Shown: in pieces, positions 43,052-54,991 of the stretch
Numbering within the stretch: the first letter of the stretch is position 1
Layout of the letters: each line of letters opens with the position of its first letter
Position numbers and translations under genes: made by a program
Notes under the pieces: model-generated
Seen by the model: only the letters and a program-made list of their open reading frames with translations
Database searches by the model: none
Told to the model about the DNA's origin: nothing
NCBI GenBank assembly: GCA_016802295.1
Contig: JAESIW010000207.1
Location: 2,260,005-2,324,004, forward strand
DNA from: Brachionus rotundiformis
Lineage: Eukaryota > Rotifera > Eurotatoria > Ploima > Brachionidae
Direction: 5' to 3'
DNA: 64,000 nt

Positions 43052-46000
43052 ATGACCACCCAAATAACGCCCAACACTACTTCAATGACCGATCTGATTG
43101 AGCAAAACTGCCGCAATATCTACAATCCGAACAATACGGGTATTTTTATCAAAGACTACGAGGGAATACCAGAAAACTTGCTGGTAAATGCCTGTGCCTG
43201 GCTGGCCATTCTTGTTTTGTACACCTTTTTGAGGCGAATTGGCGACTATGGTCGCTTTGGCTTGCTCAAAAATGACGAAGAAAGGTAAGGCCCTAAGCGA
43301 TCTTTAAATGTGTAACCGTAGAACCCTAATTATTATTTTAAAGACGCTTATTAGAGCCCAAAAGTAGATTTAATAAGTACGGTGAATTAATTTTTTAACT
43401 TTAAAGAGTGGTATTAGGATAACTTGAGCCCTTAATTACTGCTTTTAATCAACTTTTTTTTATCTTACACTTGACAAATTATCTAAAATAATGTTCACAT
43501 GGTTTTATTTTTATTTTTAATTCTGCATGAATTGACTAACCAGTTGCTAAATATTAAATTTAATAATAAAATTAATTAATTAATTTTGGTTAGATGGAGC
43601 GTGAAATTTTTTTCCAAATTTTCAAATTCATCAAGAACAAATAGTGTTGAGACAAATGAGGAAAATGTTGATAACAACATTAATTTGGCAAGAAGCGATT
43701 CCACAATATCGCAGGATTTTACGCACAATAATGAATATAAAGAAAAATATATAGTATCATGGCTACTTAATGTTTTTAGACTTAAGTAAATAGATATTTT
43801 TAAATTGAAATTATGAAATTAAAAAATTGTTTTAAAGAGATAAACATATTAATGAAAAATGCGGCAAAGATGCTATTTATTATCTATTTTTTCAGAGATA
43901 TTTAATAACTTATTTGTTTATAGTTACTATTTTATCAGTTAGCGTTCTTTTGCCTATCAACCTACAAGGAAATTGTAAAATTGAATAATTTTTTTGTGTA
44001 TTGTCTTAATTTTTGCCAAAGTATTTAGTTCCAAAGTATTCGGAGCTACCACTATTGTCAATGTAGCGCCAAAGTATAAATACATCGTAAAAAATCTTCT
44101 ACAATAAAAAACTTAACTTTCTTTCCAAGTTCTGAGATGTTGTGGGTCCACTTGATATTATCTTGGGTCTTTTATGGATTGGGAATAATTTTTATGAAAA
44201 TATTTTCCAAACGAATGGAGTATACAGAGTCAGACTATGTCTCACGAACAGTTTTGGTAACTAATTATCGAAGTCGGTATGCCAAAAAAGAATTTGTTAC
44301 CAAGCATTTTGAGTAAGGATTACCAAAAACGCCAAAAATCTTTTCTACATAATAAATTTTAGAGAAGCTTATCCAGAATTGGTCATCACAGATGTTCAAT
44401 TTGCTTATAATGTTAACAAATTGTACAAATTAGACAATAGAAAGTAAATTTTATCTATTTTTTAAATGATTATTTTTTGTGAATTCAAAAATTTATTTAA
44501 AATAATTGTAAAATTTTAATTTATTTTTCAATTTTAATTATATTTTCAAAATAATTAAACCTAATATTTCATCTAAAGGGTTTTTTTTTAAATTTTTTTA
44601 AAATTTGAAGACACTCAATGTTGATTGGAAAAATGACCAGCGAGAAAATTTATGATCAAACCGAAGAAAGACCGATGATGCATCCATTTCATTTTGGTAG
44701 TTTTGTCGAGCTTTGCTGTTGCTGCTGTACCAAATGTTGCTGTAAAAAGGAAAACAACCGACTGACAGACTCAATAGAGTTTTATACAAAAAAAGTAAAC
44801 GAATTGGAGGAAAAAATATTAAAAGAAAGAGAAAAATGCTTAAAAAAACCACTTGGTATATTATTTATTACATTTCAAGACCAAGCTATGGCAGACAAGT
44901 TTTTGATGCATTACAGATATGGTCTAATTGGGAATATAATTCATGCTTATTGTCCAACTGAAAAATGCTCAAAATGCTTTTTGTGCCAAGATTTAGTAAA
45001 ATCATCTTCACTTAGTCATAAATTAAATAGTAATTTTTGGAGTGCTAAATACGCACCAGCACCAACTAATATAAAATGGGAAAATTTGTCCAAAATAGGA
45101 ATCATGTGGTGGTTTAGGTGCATTTTAATCAATTTAATATTAATTATTTTGATGATATTTTTTACCACTCCATCGATTCTAATTGCCAAAGTGGGCAGTT
45201 TGGCACCTGTGTTTGACATAGAAGAAATAGCCAAAATTCTGCCCAGTTTTCTTGGTGAATTTTTGCCATCACTTTTGCTCCGTCTTCTAGCAGCTTTGTT
45301 GCCTGTGGTAGTTTCGCGCACGGCTTTGGCCGAAATGCATTGGACTCGCTCAGGCGAAAACCGTTCAATGATGGTCAAGACATTCACTCTACTCTTGTTC
45401 ATGGTTCTAGTTTTGCCAACCCTTGGGCTCACTAGCATTAATGCTATTTTCGAATGGCTCAACAACAAAAAAGAAGAAGACAACATCAAATGGAAGTGTG
45501 TATCAGAAAATGGTGCATTTTTTCTCAAATACGTAACCACATGTAGCCTTATTGGAACAGCTCTGGATCTAATACGATTGCCAGAGTTGTTTCTCTATGT
45601 GGTTAGAATGTTCTATTCTAGATCTTCGGCTGAGCGTCTTGCTGTCCGGATGAAAGCTGCTTTTGAATTTGACTACGGAGTTCAATATGCATGGATACTG
45701 ACCGTATTCACTGTTACCCTTTGTTTCAGTGTGGTCTGCCCACTAATCACTCCATTTGGTCTCGTTTACATGATCCTGAAGCATATGGTTGATAGATATA
45801 ATATTTATTTTGCCTACGTGACTACCAAAGTAGACAAAAGTATTCACAAAAGTGCAGTTAAGTTCGCCTTATCATCATTTATTATGCTACAATTTTGCAT
45901 TCTTTTTTTCATTGCTCTACGAAAAAGTAAGTAAATTTTTCACACTATTTTGAAGTAAAAATAAAATGCTTTCCAAATATCTTATCTATATTAATAAGTG

Positions 46001-47096
46001 GTTAATCATTAAATAATTAATTAAATTAATAATTTATTGAAAGAATTTTTTTTTCAAAAAGTTGGTTAATCCAAAATTTAATAAGAAGAAAATTATTCTG
46101 CAAATTTTAAACGTGAAATTAATTATTAAAGTTTAAAAATTTAATAGTTTATCTTTGATTTTTTATTTTGTTTGTTTTGACAGTAAAAATTATTAATTGT
46201 TTATAGGGTTTACATTTATTGGCAATATATTTCCAAATGAAATAATAATAAAATAATACACAGACTAAATTTTAAAAGATAAATAGTTAAATCTCTAAAT
46301 TATCTTCACTCAAATTTATCTCACTCACTTTTTAATAAATGATATATCTCATCAAATAAACTCTACTTTGCATGGCAAGCTGTCATTCAATAAATTGCGT
46401 AAAAGTCTGATTTTTGAAGACTTGAAAAATTCTAATAAAAGATAAAAAGTCTATTTAATAATTAATTATTTTTTTTATTCAGAGGATAATGACTCGACAT
46501 CGCCAATGACAGCCTTACAAATCATAATAATCATAATTTCGTGTATAATATTTTTTGGAAGCTTTTTTTTCGGCGTATTTAAACGATTCACGCCGTTTAA
46601 CTACGAAAAATCGGCTCAAGCTTGCAGCACGCCACCAACAGATAACAACAACGATTCATCTTACTGCTACATAAATGAAAATTCAAGCGATTCTAGCTTC
46701 GAAGGACAAACTGTTACCATAGAACAACCAAGCTCAAGTAAATCGAATTCCCATGGATTCAAAAAAACCGTCTCGAAAGCAAAAAAAATAATCCTTCATT
46801 CACCATTTATTCCAGCTATAATCAGATCGTCCATCCAGGATCCATATTCAAAACTGGATGCCAAAGGTTCGCGTCGAAAGTCCCAAGATTCCACCCTTAA
46901 TGAAGAAAACATTGACTTGCAAGTGAGAAACATGGACCAGGAAGCACAAGAACAAGATAAATTCGAATATGGATCTTTGACCAAAAATAAGCTTAATGAA
47001 AATGTTTTATTTCAGCAAGAAAATGGATCAATTGATGAGCAAATTATTCCAAACGAGAACAGAGCATATTCTAACCAAGGCTATATTGATCAATAA
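43052..47096 (+). CDS. TMEM63: TMEM63/OSCA-type mechanosensitive cation channel
   Basis: Eight exons: 43052-43284, 43594-43785, 43838-43974, 44037-44073, 44130-44312, 44363-44443, 44611-45926, 46483-47096; 930 residues with exact phases. Exon 4 is a 37-base micro-exon. The extracellular N-terminus has a glycosylation site; TM0 is NACAWLAILVLYTFLRR. TM1-2 follow (YLITYLFIVTILSVSVLLPI; MLWVHLILSWVFYGLGIIFM). A cytosolic RNA-recognition-like domain with a CCCCCTKCCCKK cluster precedes the channel core LPSLLLRLLAALLPVVVSRT and further TM helices. The C-terminal 140 residues are polar and Ser-rich. TMEM63 proteins open on membrane tension. The cysteine cluster is a likely palmitoylation site. Confidence 0.93.
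45927..46482. other. last intron of TMEM63
   Basis: A 556-base intron, ten times the local norm, with a clean GTAAGT donor and CAG acceptor. AT-rich; I see no element inside. Confidence 0.7.
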
Positions 47097-48691
47097 TTTT
47101 AAGTGCTTTTTAAACAAAAACCATTTTTTATTAAAAAAAATAAGTACTGTTTTGTGTATAGATAAAGATTTTAAACTATTTAATTATTTAAAATGAATAA
47201 AAGTTTTATTTTTTTGCTTATAAAGCATTTTTATGTCTTTGATTAGGCAATATAATGATTTTTTTGAATTAGCTGAGTCGTTCATCACTGATTTGATTAT
47301 TATTAATAGATGATAGATGCTTTTTATGATAGATAATGTGAGTTTAATCAAGTGTGACATATTGATGAATAAAAGATGATAGATTATTAGCTGCATTAAG
47401 TTAAGGAATTGATGATAGAATTATGTTAAATGGGAATCAGCTTATTTGATTGAAGGTCGATGATAGACGTCTTAGTTTAAATACGACCCGTAGTCATTAA
47501 TTATAAAAACTCTTTGTTGCTTGACTACTAAACCATTAGATAAACAAAATATTAAAAAAATAAATATATAAATGTATCATGATTTTTAGATTTAAGGAGC
47601 CTCATTTTATGAAGCTTTTAAAAATAAATTTTAGGCTTATTGAATTAATTAATTTTTATTGATTGAGATCATATGAACATCTTTGAAAGGTTAGAATGGG
47701 TTTATTAACTTAATTAATCAACAAGGAACTCTAATTTAAGAGAAATTTTTTATTGTAAAATGTTGAAAATTTTATATATTTTATAATTTTATATAGATTC
47801 GAGTTTATTATACAAATAATGGAAGTTTTTTTTTATCCCTAATTTTCACAAACTGTCTTAGTTTAAAAATTGTAAAAATTTACCATAACTTATAATCTAT
47901 AATATTTTCTTACTTCCTTTTTTGTAATATTTTTCGCCTAAATATAAAAGCTTTTTTATAAATACTGATATTCTTAAGCAGAAATATTTATCTATCAGCG
48001 ATTATTATTTAAGATATATATTTCATAATGTTGAGTGATTAATGCTTAATTTGTTTTAATTTAAAAATTGGCCCATGCGGATGTAATCATTTTATAAATT
48101 AGCTTTTAGTAAGAAATTTTATTTATTTCAAAAGTTATGTAATAATATTATTGGTATACAGATAAAGAAATCGTTTATAACTTTGTTTTAAAGTGGCACA
48201 GAAGTGCCATTAAACAGGATTATAACTTTATTAATTTATTTCTATTCTCTCTAAACTCTTATCAAAAATTAACCTTTTTACAGTATTGGAAATTTATTCA
48301 AAATTTAAATTCATTTAATCCTTTTATTTTATAATATTTAAATTTTAATTTCTTACAATTAAATAAACGCTTATGTTAAAATCACCAAAAGATAAATTTA
48401 AGAAATTACTTTCAATATAGGAATAGAATAAAATCAAATTCTAAGTTTATCTCAAGCAGAGCAGCGAAATAAACAAATTCAAATATAGCCTAATGTTTGT
48501 ATTAACAGATAATTATTTATATACTATTATTTATTTACAAATAAATTTATAAACTAGGAAACTGAGTTTTTAATTCTAGTGTTAAATTCATGCGCAGCAA
48601 ATTACGACTGAATAATGTGATTTTGAGGATCCAGGGTTTAAAATAGATTTCAAATTAATAAGAATAGATAAATTGCTAAAAAACAAGTTTT
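47097..48691. other. long intergenic region
   Basis: 3' flank of TMEM63 and 5' side of ACE. The motif GATGATAGA or a close form recurs about five times at 47309-47470. No coding frame or known element is supported. Confidence 0.5.
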
Positions 48692-48823
48692 GAGCCGACG
48701 GGAAACTAATTGCAAAGATCATATCCCAGTGGAGGCCTCTAATTTGGACAGCATGATCAAATGTTAAGCATTAATTGTAGCCTAATTTAATGGACAACAT
48801 TCTCGGTGTTTCCCAATCGGCTC
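48692..48823. repeat. imperfect inverted repeat upstream of ACE
   Basis: GAGCCGACGGGAAAC at 48692-48706 faces GTTTCCCAATCGGCTC at 48808-48823. The arms match except for one insertion and one change, with about 100 bases between them. The segment is less AT-rich than its surroundings. It could be a tiny inverted-repeat element, a structured RNA or a promoter element, since the ACE start is 134 bases downstream. Confidence 0.55.
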
Positions 48824-48956
48824 TAATTAATCATTTCATTAAAAAAAAAGAAGCATTTTCTTGGCTGAGTTTATCAATAAAAAAATCATTTCTGAATTTA
48901 TATTATCTAATAGATAAATTAAAAATGTTCTTATTAAGAAAATAAAATAATATAAA

Positions 48957-51462
48957 ATGTTTAATTTAATCTTGATCACGTTTTTACATGTTGCTTTTGG
49001 CAATTATGCACCATACACAGAGGAGCAGGTAAGTCAACATTTTTTTCCTTCACTTATCCTCAATCTTTTAAAACTGTCCGGCTCAGTTTAAACAATGGTT
49101 GAACGATTGGGACCAATTGACCTACGAAGAAATGCATCTGATCACTAAGCTATTTTGGGCAGATGAAATTGCCAGCGATCATGAGATCAATGTGCTAGAA
49201 AGCCAATTTGTAAGATAATTACAATTAAAAAACTGCATGCAAAATTTAGTCATTTCCTGTTTCTCTTCTTTTAACTTAGCTCTTTAATTTGTGTTTATAA
49301 AATATTTTTTTAACAGGCAAGCAAATTTTATGACAATTACTCAAAACAATCGGAATTAATAGTCCAAAAATTGATCTCATCCAAATGGAATTTATACACT
49401 AATTTGACTCAAATAAATAAAAAATCTTACGTAAGACTAATTTTAGTCATCCCTCAATCACACTCAAACCTTTCTGTACCTTTTTTTGTTGGCATGATTA
49501 TTATTTTTCCAAACCAGTCTGAGCAATTGGTAAAGGTGTTTTTTTTACATTTAAGGAAAATTCTGTGATGCTTTCAGCAAATTTTTCGCGCGAAAAAATC
49601 AGCGAGTTGAAGAAGTTTGACTGGCGCTCGTTCAAAGACGAGAATCTTAAACGAGCTTTCTTGCGCGCAGTAATAGTAATTGGTGACTCGGGCATACCAG
49701 AGGGCAGCAAAGTGCTTAGATGGAAGAAACTAAAGGCCGATATGGTCACCATGTACACCACTTCAAAGATTACTTTGAAAAATGGCAGGATCTTACCATT
49801 AGAACCAAATATAACCAGCATATTCCAATCGAGCAGAAATTATTCGTACTTAAGTACAATATGGAAGCTTTGGAGAGACCATAGTGGTAAAAATATTAGA
49901 GAATTGTTTCCCGAATACATTGAATTGAGCAATTATGCAGTTCGTGACTATGACTTCAAGGACTATGGCGAATATTCGCGCTCCAGCTTTGAGGTGGATG
50001 ACTTGCCAGAACAATTGGACAGAATTTACGCTCAAATAAAACCATTGTACAAATTGTTGCACAATTATGTGCGCCACAAGCTCGGAGAAGTGTACAATTT
50101 GGCGCAGAATGAAGGACTGTTGCCAGCACATGTGCTCGGCGATTTGTGGGCCCAGCAATGGCACAACATCTTCGAGGATATAAAGCCATACAAAAACAAA
50201 ACTTTGCTTGATGTGACGCCCAAAATGAAGCAAAAAAATATGACAGTCAAAGATTTGTTTTTAATTTCGGAAGAGTTTTATACAAGTCTTGGTCTGGATC
50301 CTTTGCCGGAAACATTTTGGAACAATTCTTTAATAGAAAAGCCGAATGACGGACGCGAGGTTAATTGTCACGCGTCAGCTTGGGATTTTTATGACGGAAA
50401 AGATTTCCGCATAAAAATGTGCACCAAAGTGTCAATGAACGATATGTTTACCATCCATCACGAAATGGGCCACATACAGTACTATATGAGCTATAAAAAC
50501 CAGCCATTTCATTTTAAAGAAGGCGCTAATCCAGGCTTTCATGAAGCTCTTGGAGATTTGATGACTTTGTCTGTGATGACTCCACAACATTTGCACAAAA
50601 TTGGTCTGATTGATGAATTAATAGACGACCATGGTACATTTGGAAAACAAAAATACTTTTTTAATTCCAATATATTAATAATTATATTAATATTTATTAT
50701 TTAAGAACAGGATATTAATTTTTTGTTGTTTTCGGCCTTGCGAAATATAGCTTTCGCACCGTTTAGTCTAGCTGTTGAAAAATGGAGATGGAATGTGTTT
50801 GCTGGAAAAACAACCAATGATTCTTATAATTTAGATTGGTGGAATCTTAGGTAATGAACAAGAAAATTATCTATATTAGATCTAAATAATTTTTCAAATA
50901 GATGTAACTATCAGGGCATTGTTCCTCCGGTAGATCGAACCGAAGACGATTTTGACCCAGGCTCTAAATACCACATTGCTGCCAGTGTTCCATACGACAG
51001 GTAAAATTTTTTTTTTTTCCAAGAATAATCTCTTTTTCTTATAGATATTTTGTTTCGTTGATATTAACATTTCAGTTCCATGACGCCTTGTGCAAGGCCA
51101 GCAATTACAGAGGCCCTTTGCACAAGTGCGACATATACCAATCTAAAGAAGCTGGCCATAGATTGAGGAAAATGATGGAAAAAGGAAGCAGTGAGTCATG
51201 GAACAAAATTTTGTATGAGTTTACTGGAGGTCAAACAGATAGAATAGATCCAACAGCCATGCTGGAATATTTTAAGCCATTACAGGAATGGTTGCTGGAG
51301 CAAAATATACCAGACAAAGAATGGAACTGTGATAAGCATTTTGACTATGAAAACAATAGAGTTAAGGGTTATGTAATAAATAAAGCTCACACAATTCAAA
51401 TATCATATCTAATAAGCAAATTTATTTTCTTATATTGTTTTAAGAGATTATTATATTATTAG
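48957..51462 (+). CDS. ACE: angiotensin-converting enzyme-like dipeptidyl carboxypeptidase
   Basis: Seven exons: 48957-49028, 49087-49209, 49317-49430, 49556-50633, 50706-50850, 50902-51000, 51045-51462; 682 residues, phases exact. A signal peptide (MFNLILITFLHVAFGNY) and a single M2 peptidase domain, as in insect Ance. Zinc site HHEMGH at 404-409 (ligands His405, His409 and Glu433 in FHEALGD, spaced as in human ACE). Other marks: DLWAQQWHNIF, AFAPFSLAVEKWRWNVFAG, NYQGIVPP. It removes C-terminal dipeptides from secreted peptides. The C-terminus (ISYLISKFIFLYCFKRLLYY) is hydrophobic and could anchor it, though such a short basic tail is unusual. Catalytically intact. Confidence 0.94.
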
Positions 51463-51858
51463 ACTGTAGTAAAAATAGATTGCCGGTGATTGAATTATTT
51501 GTTTCTTTCCTAAATTATTGTAAATAAATTTGAAAGTGATAGCATTTTTTAAAAATCTATTTATATTTAAAAATAAAAAAAATATCATACTTTATTTTGA
51601 AATTAATATTTCTTAAGAAAAGAAAAAATTATAATTTTATAAGCTAAAATACTAAGGAATTAAGGAATATCTAAAATTGGTATTTTTAAAAGATTATTAA
51701 AATTTTATTTATCTATAATTTAAAATCTAGAAATAAGAAAAAAAATTTAACATAATAAAATGATTTTTTTGTAATAAAATAAATAACCGGTTAAATATTA
51801 TTTTAATTTTTTTAAATTTTAATTAAAACAAAACAACAATTTGCCTGATAATTTTTGC
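51463..51858. other. intergenic, convergent 3' ends
   Basis: 3' flanks of ACE and the GPCR. AT-rich; nothing seen. Confidence 0.7.
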
Positions 51859-53616
51859 CTATTTTTTCATTATTTTCTTGTCGCTGCCAGTTTTAACAAA
51901 CCGGCTCTTTTTTGTAAAGCAGCACCACAATCTGTGCAATAATTTGGCTACTTTGAGCTTAAACCTTTTCGATTTTATGATCAGAATAATCGGGTTCCAA
52001 ATGACAGACGAGTAACCAATTAGATGTATCACTACTTTAATATTCACATAGGTATTAGCTTTGGCTATTTTAAAATAGAAAATAGGAAACATAAAAAATG
52101 GTGTCCAGCATAATGAAAAGCACATTACCATACAAAATGTGGTAATTGTCACAGACATGTTTCTTTTTTTGATTGAAAATTGGTGATAATTCTGGATTGT
52201 CTGAGTTGTGCTTGATTTGATAATTTTTTCAAATACATCCTGTTCAATCTGTTTATCTTTTGCTCTTTGGTTTGATTTGGTCATCAAGGCATCAGTGCTT
52301 GAGCTGTTTCCTGATGATGTAAGTGAGTTCTTGTTAGCCAAGTTGTCCACTTTTTCTATCTTAACTTTTTCCGTGTTTAAATTTTTGTTATGTTTATAAA
52401 ATAGACGGAAAGAAATCTTATTCAGCTTGCTTCCATGTGACCAAATGTGATAGCAAACCCATGTATAAGATATCAGCACAATTATGTTCGGAATAACAAG
52501 AAGAAAGATCATGTAAATAATATCAGATTTATCGATTAATGAATTGGTGCTATGGCTGCTATCGCTGGTACAGCTTTTGGCTTTTGACTTGAGCTCTGTC
52601 GGGAACTTGCATGACAATTTTTGCTCATAGAATTCAAAACCTGTGGAACTCAAAAAAATCTTGTGGTACTGTGACATGTTGTACATGCCAATCAGTGTGC
52701 CAACTAGCCAAATGAGCGCTAAGAGTACACCTGTGATCAAATAGCGGCGGTATGTCCGCGAGAGAAAAACTGTTTTGACCAAAGTTCCAATTGACTTAAC
52801 AAATGAAACAATTGATATAAAACTAACAGTATCTATTAGACGAGTGGTTACTATGTTGCATGAGTATTGGCTGCACTTGATGGCAAAGAAACGCTGCAGC
52901 GATATAGCAACAATGCTGTATATGGACAAACTTACCGAAAATGCCTTGACAAATTCGGTCACTCTGCAGTCCAAAATGTTTGAGTTAGTAAAAAAGAGAT
53001 AAGCTTGGTTTGGAATGACATAAATGATAATGATCCAGTGACTAATTAGTAAACACATTATTAGAACATCGCTTATTGAATTCAAAGATGTGATTTGAGT
53101 CAATTTTGTGGCCATTATGGACTTGCGGTGTGCATAACATTGGTTCTTTGGTTTATAAAAAAAAAAAAGCCGAGAAAAAAAGTTTATTAAGTTTGAATTT
53201 TTATGCTCATTAAGCAAGAGTATACTGGTCATTAAGTTGACCAAGAGAGATGTTATTATTAGAACAATGTAGAGAATTAAATAGATAAGTCTAATGTATT
53301 CTGATTGAATCGTATTTTCTTCCTGCTCTCTGTAAATGTCACATTTGAATGAGAGGACAATGCATCGGCAAAGATCGTTTAAGCTAACTGAATGATTGGA
53401 GCCTATGGCTAGATTGGGATGCCAAAAAATGGGAAAATTGTTCAGTTGTTGTGTCAATTCTGCCAAATCTGGACTTATTATCCCTTGTTTATTTGAAGGA
53501 TTCTTCTGAGATAAATTGCTGAAAAGAGAGATCTGAGCTTCAACAATGGCATAGAGAAGTTGACAGCCTTGGTCTGGTTGACACGCTTTTTCATTCTTGT
53601 CACCTCGAAATCGCAT
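51859..53616 (-). CDS. divergent rhodopsin-family G-protein-coupled receptor, orphan
   Basis: A single-exon protein of 585 residues. Seven hydrophobic helices lie at about 108-135, 182-202, 222-246, 293-313, 365-392, 488-515 and 524-548. The TM3-ECL2 disulfide is possible (Cys217 and Cys336). TM6 has CWTPFF, and TM7 has WNPIIL in place of NPxxY. The DRY position reads QRF (241-243). The first two cytoplasmic loops are about 46 residues each, several times normal; the third is about 95, Ser/Lys-rich. The 105-residue N-terminus has several Cys and no obvious signal peptide. It looks like a peptide-receptor relative, but no ligand or subfamily can be named. Loss of acid and Tyr switches suggests altered signalling. 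Confidence 0.8.
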   Translation of the reverse strand: MRFRGDKNEKACQPDQGCQLLYAIVEAQISLFSNLSQKNPSNKQGIISPDLAELTQQLNNFPIFWHPNLAIGSNHSVSLNDLCRCIVLSFKCDIYREQEENTIQSEYIRLIYLILYIVLIITSLLVNLMTSILLLNEHKNSNLINFFSRLFFFYKPKNQCYAHRKSIMATKLTQITSLNSISDVLIMCLLISHWIIIIYVIPNQAYLFFTNSNILDCRVTEFVKAFSVSLSIYSIVAISLQRFFAIKCSQYSCNIVTTRLIDTVSFISIVSFVKSIGTLVKTVFLSRTYRRYLITGVLLALIWLVGTLIGMYNMSQYHKIFLSSTGFEFYEQKLSCKFPTELKSKAKSCTSDSSHSTNSLIDKSDIIYMIFLLVIPNIIVLISYTWVCYHIWSHGSKLNKISFRLFYKHNKNLNTEKVKIEKVDNLANKNSLTSSGNSSSTDALMTKSNQRAKDKQIEQDVFEKIIKSSTTQTIQNYHQFSIKKRNMSVTITTFCMVMCFSLCWTPFFMFPIFYFKIAKANTYVNIKVVIHLIGYSSVIWNPIILIIKSKRFKLKVAKLLHRLWCCFTKKSRFVKTGSDKKIMKK

Positions 53617-54991
53617 TGTCTTAATTTTTTCAATAACAATGGAAAAAAATTTTCATAGATACTAAATGAAAAATTCTTATTTATCTTATTGATTTCTATA
53701 ATTATGAACAGTGTTTTTTAAGATTAGTCAACCTGTCCTCAGATTCCCACTTGTCTAAAATCGATTTTTGAGTCTATCAAATTACCTGTAATTTTTGAAT
53801 AAATAAAATCTCTGAAAAAAAGTCTCTGCCTTTGGCATTTCTTTACGGATACCGAATACTTTTACAACAAAAAGTAATTTTTTAGACTAAAAAAATGATT
53901 AAAAATTATTATTTTTGTCTAATTAAATGTCATTTAAATTCTATTTTAATTATGTATTTTGATTAAACAGTGGCGCCGTATGGGAACTGCTTAAATATGC
54001 TTTTATATGATTATTGCGCAAAATAATAATCAGTCACGATACATAGGAGTATTTCTATTGTTATATTGTTAGATTATTTTTAAGACTAGATAAAAAAAGC
54101 CTAAAATATTTTTAAATTTCAAAAGGAAATAGTTTTATTAATCTTTAATTTTGAAATTAATTGAGTTGCTACATTTAAAAAAAAAACACAATTCCTTTCA
54201 TACAAATTAAATTGACATTTAGAATTTTTTAATTAATTAGCTTGTAATTCAATTAATATCAAAATGAACAGAAATTGAAATTTAAAAATGTAATTAAACA
54301 ACAATTATTCCACTTCGTTTTAGATTTAAATTATTTTTTTTTAAATTTAAATGTAAAAATCAAATTTAGATAATTAAAAGTTTGCTTACAAAATAAACAT
54401 ATCATTGTGAAAAAACCAATCAAACTGATAAATCGTCAATAGTAAAATAAATAAATCAAAATATCTATTAAAATTAAAAAAGAATGAATCTTTTAGATAG
54501 ATAAAATCCATAAATGCTCAAAATGAATTATTAATTAAAACTTCATAATTGATAATATATTCTTGGTCTTTCGATAAAATATTCAAATATCTTTTGTTTT
54601 AGTTTTTCGCAAAAGTTTTTAATAAAAAAATATTAACATCCTTTTTTGGTACTAATTTAATATTGCTGAAAATAATTTTGCCAAATTGACAAAATTTTCT
54701 TTTTGTCAAATTTTTATTTTTCAGGTTTCTTGATTAAAAATTTGTTGAGAATTGAAGTAATTATTGGGCTAGATTTTAAGTGCTTTTTTAATTAGTTTTT
54801 ACAAAAAACTAGTTTAATTTAAATTTAAAAGGTTTACTTAAAAAAAATGTTTTTAATACTCAATGCAGAGATAATTCGTCTCTCAATTTTTTAATTTTAT
54901 TTTCCTAAAAGAGTATAAATCTCATATAAAAGAAACGTGCTAAATTAATTAAGATAGTAAAAACTTAAGATAGTAAGCAGCTATGAAATAA
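53617..54991. other. long intergenic region
   Basis: 5' flank of the GPCR and 3' flank of TTC23. Contains TGGCGCCGTATGGGAACT at 53971-53988, resembling a retroelement primer-binding site. No frame for gag or pol and no paired long repeat is visible. The rest is AT-rich. Confidence 0.45.

Noticed and set aside
49850..50233. 127-codon minus-strand frame opposite ACE
   Set aside because: It lies wholly within a conserved ACE exon and has no protein-like motif.
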